The notes under the pieces were generated by a model. It ran no database searches and was not told the DNA's origin. It saw only the letters and a list, made by a program, of their open reading frames with translations. Source: Pseudomonas sp. stari2 (GTDB lineage: Bacteria > Pseudomonadota > Gammaproteobacteria > Pseudomonadales > Pseudomonadaceae). Taken from it: a stretch of DNA of 64,000 nucleotides. The position numbers and the translations under genes are program-made. Positions 63,108-64,000 of this stretch are shown here, piece by piece. Every line of letters begins with the position of its first letter. Position 1 is the first letter of the stretch. The stretch spans positions 2,847,501-2,911,500 of the forward strand of contig NZ_CP099760.1 of NCBI RefSeq assembly GCF_040760005.1. Reading direction: 5' to 3'.

Positions 63108-64000
63108 TCAGCCCGCCAAGGTCGCGTTATCAATCACAAACCGATACTTCACATCGCCCTTGAGCATCCGCTCATAGGACTCGTTGATCTGATCCGCGCG
63201 AATCAGTTCGATGTCCGACACGATGCCGTGTTCGGCACAGAAATCCAGCATCTCCTGGGTCTCGGGAATGCCGCCGATCATCGAGCCGGCGATGGTGCGG
63301 CGCTTCATGATCAGGTTGAACACGTTCGGTGATGGATGCGGCGAGGCGGGGGCGCCCACAAGTGTCAGTGCGCCGTCGCGCTTGAGCAGGACCAGGAACG
63401 CATCGAGATCATGAGGGGCGGCGACAGTGTTGAGGATGAAGTCGAAGCTCTTGGTGTGCGCGGCCATTTCTTCCGGATTGCGCGACACCACCACTTCATC
63501 GGCGCCCAGTGCTTTCGCTGCTTCGCGCTTGGATTCCGACGTGGTGAACGCCACCACGTGCGCGCCCATCGCGTGGGCCAGTTTGATGCCCATGTGGCCC
63601 AGGCCACCGATGCCGACCACGCCGATTTTCTTGCCCGGCCCGGCGTTCCACTGACGCAGCGGCGAATAAGTGGTGATGCCCGCGCACAGCAGCGGTGCGA
63701 CGGCGGCCAGTTGTGCTTCGGGGTGGCGGATGCGCAGCACGTAACGCTCATGCACCACGATGTTTTGCGAGTAGCCGCCGAGGGTCCAGCCGAGGGCGTC
63801 CGGCGTCGGGAAGTTGTAGGTGCCGATCATGCCGTCGCAGTAGTTTTCAAGACCGGTTTCGCAGTCTTCACAGTGTTTGCAACTGTCGACGATGCAACCG
63901 ACACCGACCAGATCGCCGACCTTGTATTCGGAAACATGGGCGCCGACTGCTGAAACGCGGCCGACGATTTCGTGTCCTGGTACGCAAGGGAATTGCGTGC
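63108..64000 (-). CDS. Zinc-dependent NAD(P) alcohol dehydrogenase (CAD/YahK-like), partial
   Basis: About 297 residues are visible; the N terminus lies beyond the window. Present are the PGHEIVGRV motif, the structural-zinc Cys cluster (CKHCEDCETGLENYC), the catalytic-zinc Cys in LLCAGITTYSPL, the NADP-binding VGIGGLGHMGIKLA, and the C-terminal KGDVKYRFVID. This is the broad-substrate aldehyde reductase/cinnamyl alcohol dehydrogenase group (YahK, AdhC-like). The 3' end is followed by an inverted repeat. The start and any operon partners cannot be seen. Confidence 0.85.
   Translation of the reverse strand, partial: TQFPCVPGHEIVGRVSAVGAHVSEYKVGDLVGVGCIVDSCKHCEDCETGLENYCDGMIGTYNFPTPDALGWTLGGYSQNIVVHERYVLRIRHPEAQLAAVAPLLCAGITTYSPLRQWNAGPGKKIGVVGIGGLGHMGIKLAHAMGAHVVAFTTSESKREAAKALGADEVVVSRNPEEMAAHTKSFDFILNTVAAPHDLDAFLVLLKRDGALTLVGAPASPHPSPNVFNLIMKRRTIAGSMIGGIPETQEMLDFCAEHGIVSDIELIRADQINESYERMLKGDVKYRFVIDNATLAG

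Noticed and set aside
1-64000. CRISPR arrays, rRNA and tRNA genes
   Set aside because: No regularly spaced repeats, rRNA-like stretch or tRNA cloverleaf was recognised anywhere in the window.

Overview
The window looks like a chromosomal segment of a fluorescent-group Pseudomonas. The base composition is GC-rich over most of its length. Gene families and arrangements also fit: a DUF6124-type gene with a structured leader, PucR, GlxA and AraC regulators, a NimT/NimR-like pair, Ohr, catalase, and very large NRPS genes. No rRNA, tRNA or CRISPR array was seen. The species is inferred, not proven.

Layout. (1) 1-8613, metabolic and regulatory genes: the end of a TetR regulator; a PucR-type regulator divergent from a YtcA/MdtN/MdtO-like exporter operon that lacks an outer-membrane channel; an SDR-AraC operon; then tspO and an HSL-type esterase. 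(2) 8816-15057, an AT-richer insert that looks like a defence island: a zinc-ribbon Mrr-like nuclease, an ATPase/HNH pair of Septu (PtuAB) type, an unrecognised 199-residue protein bracketed by two related hairpins, and a GHKL ATPase fused to a Shedu/DUF4263-like nuclease. (3) 15250-15952, a DUF6124 gene behind an unusually structured leader. (4) 16092-23669, a GlxA-like regulator with a divergent SDR, a 948-residue winged-helix/ATPase/TPR regulator, and a PAS histidine kinase with two response regulators. (5) 24001-35805, a quinone oxidoreductase, an aromatic-acid-type MFS carrier, four genes for predicted exported proteins (three alpha/beta hydrolases and a cytochrome P460), a NimT/NimR-like pair, a creatininase-family protein, catalase, Ohr and a region-2-only sigma-like protein.

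(6) 36621-60589 is the standout: a 24-kb, tightly coupled operon of three megasynthases (3002, 1370 and 3031 aa), an unknown 224-aa protein, an MbtH-like protein and a TauD/TfdA dioxygenase. My domain reading is: NRPS1 = A-T-C-A-T-Cy-A-T-Ox; NRPS2 = TubC docking-C-A-T-TE; NRPS3 = A-T-C-A-T-KS-(no AT)-KR-T-TE. Hand-read specificity residues suggest a basic residue (Arg-like), Pro, and Cys turned into a thiazole for NRPS1, one unassigned residue for NRPS2, and a Val-like residue, Pro and a reduced ketide for NRPS3. The operon has two chain-starting A domains and two thioesterases, and an AT-less PKS module that needs an acyltransferase from elsewhere. No exporter or phosphopantetheinyl transferase is visible. 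I do not recognise this architecture as a known Pseudomonas metabolite. The NRPS3-TauD half recalls detoxin/rimosamide logic (Val-Pro-malonate plus a TauD hydroxylase).

(7) 60624-64000 holds a GSCFA-domain protein and an SGNH-like protein convergent to the cluster, a GNAT acetyltransferase, and a zinc alcohol dehydrogenase cut by the window edge.
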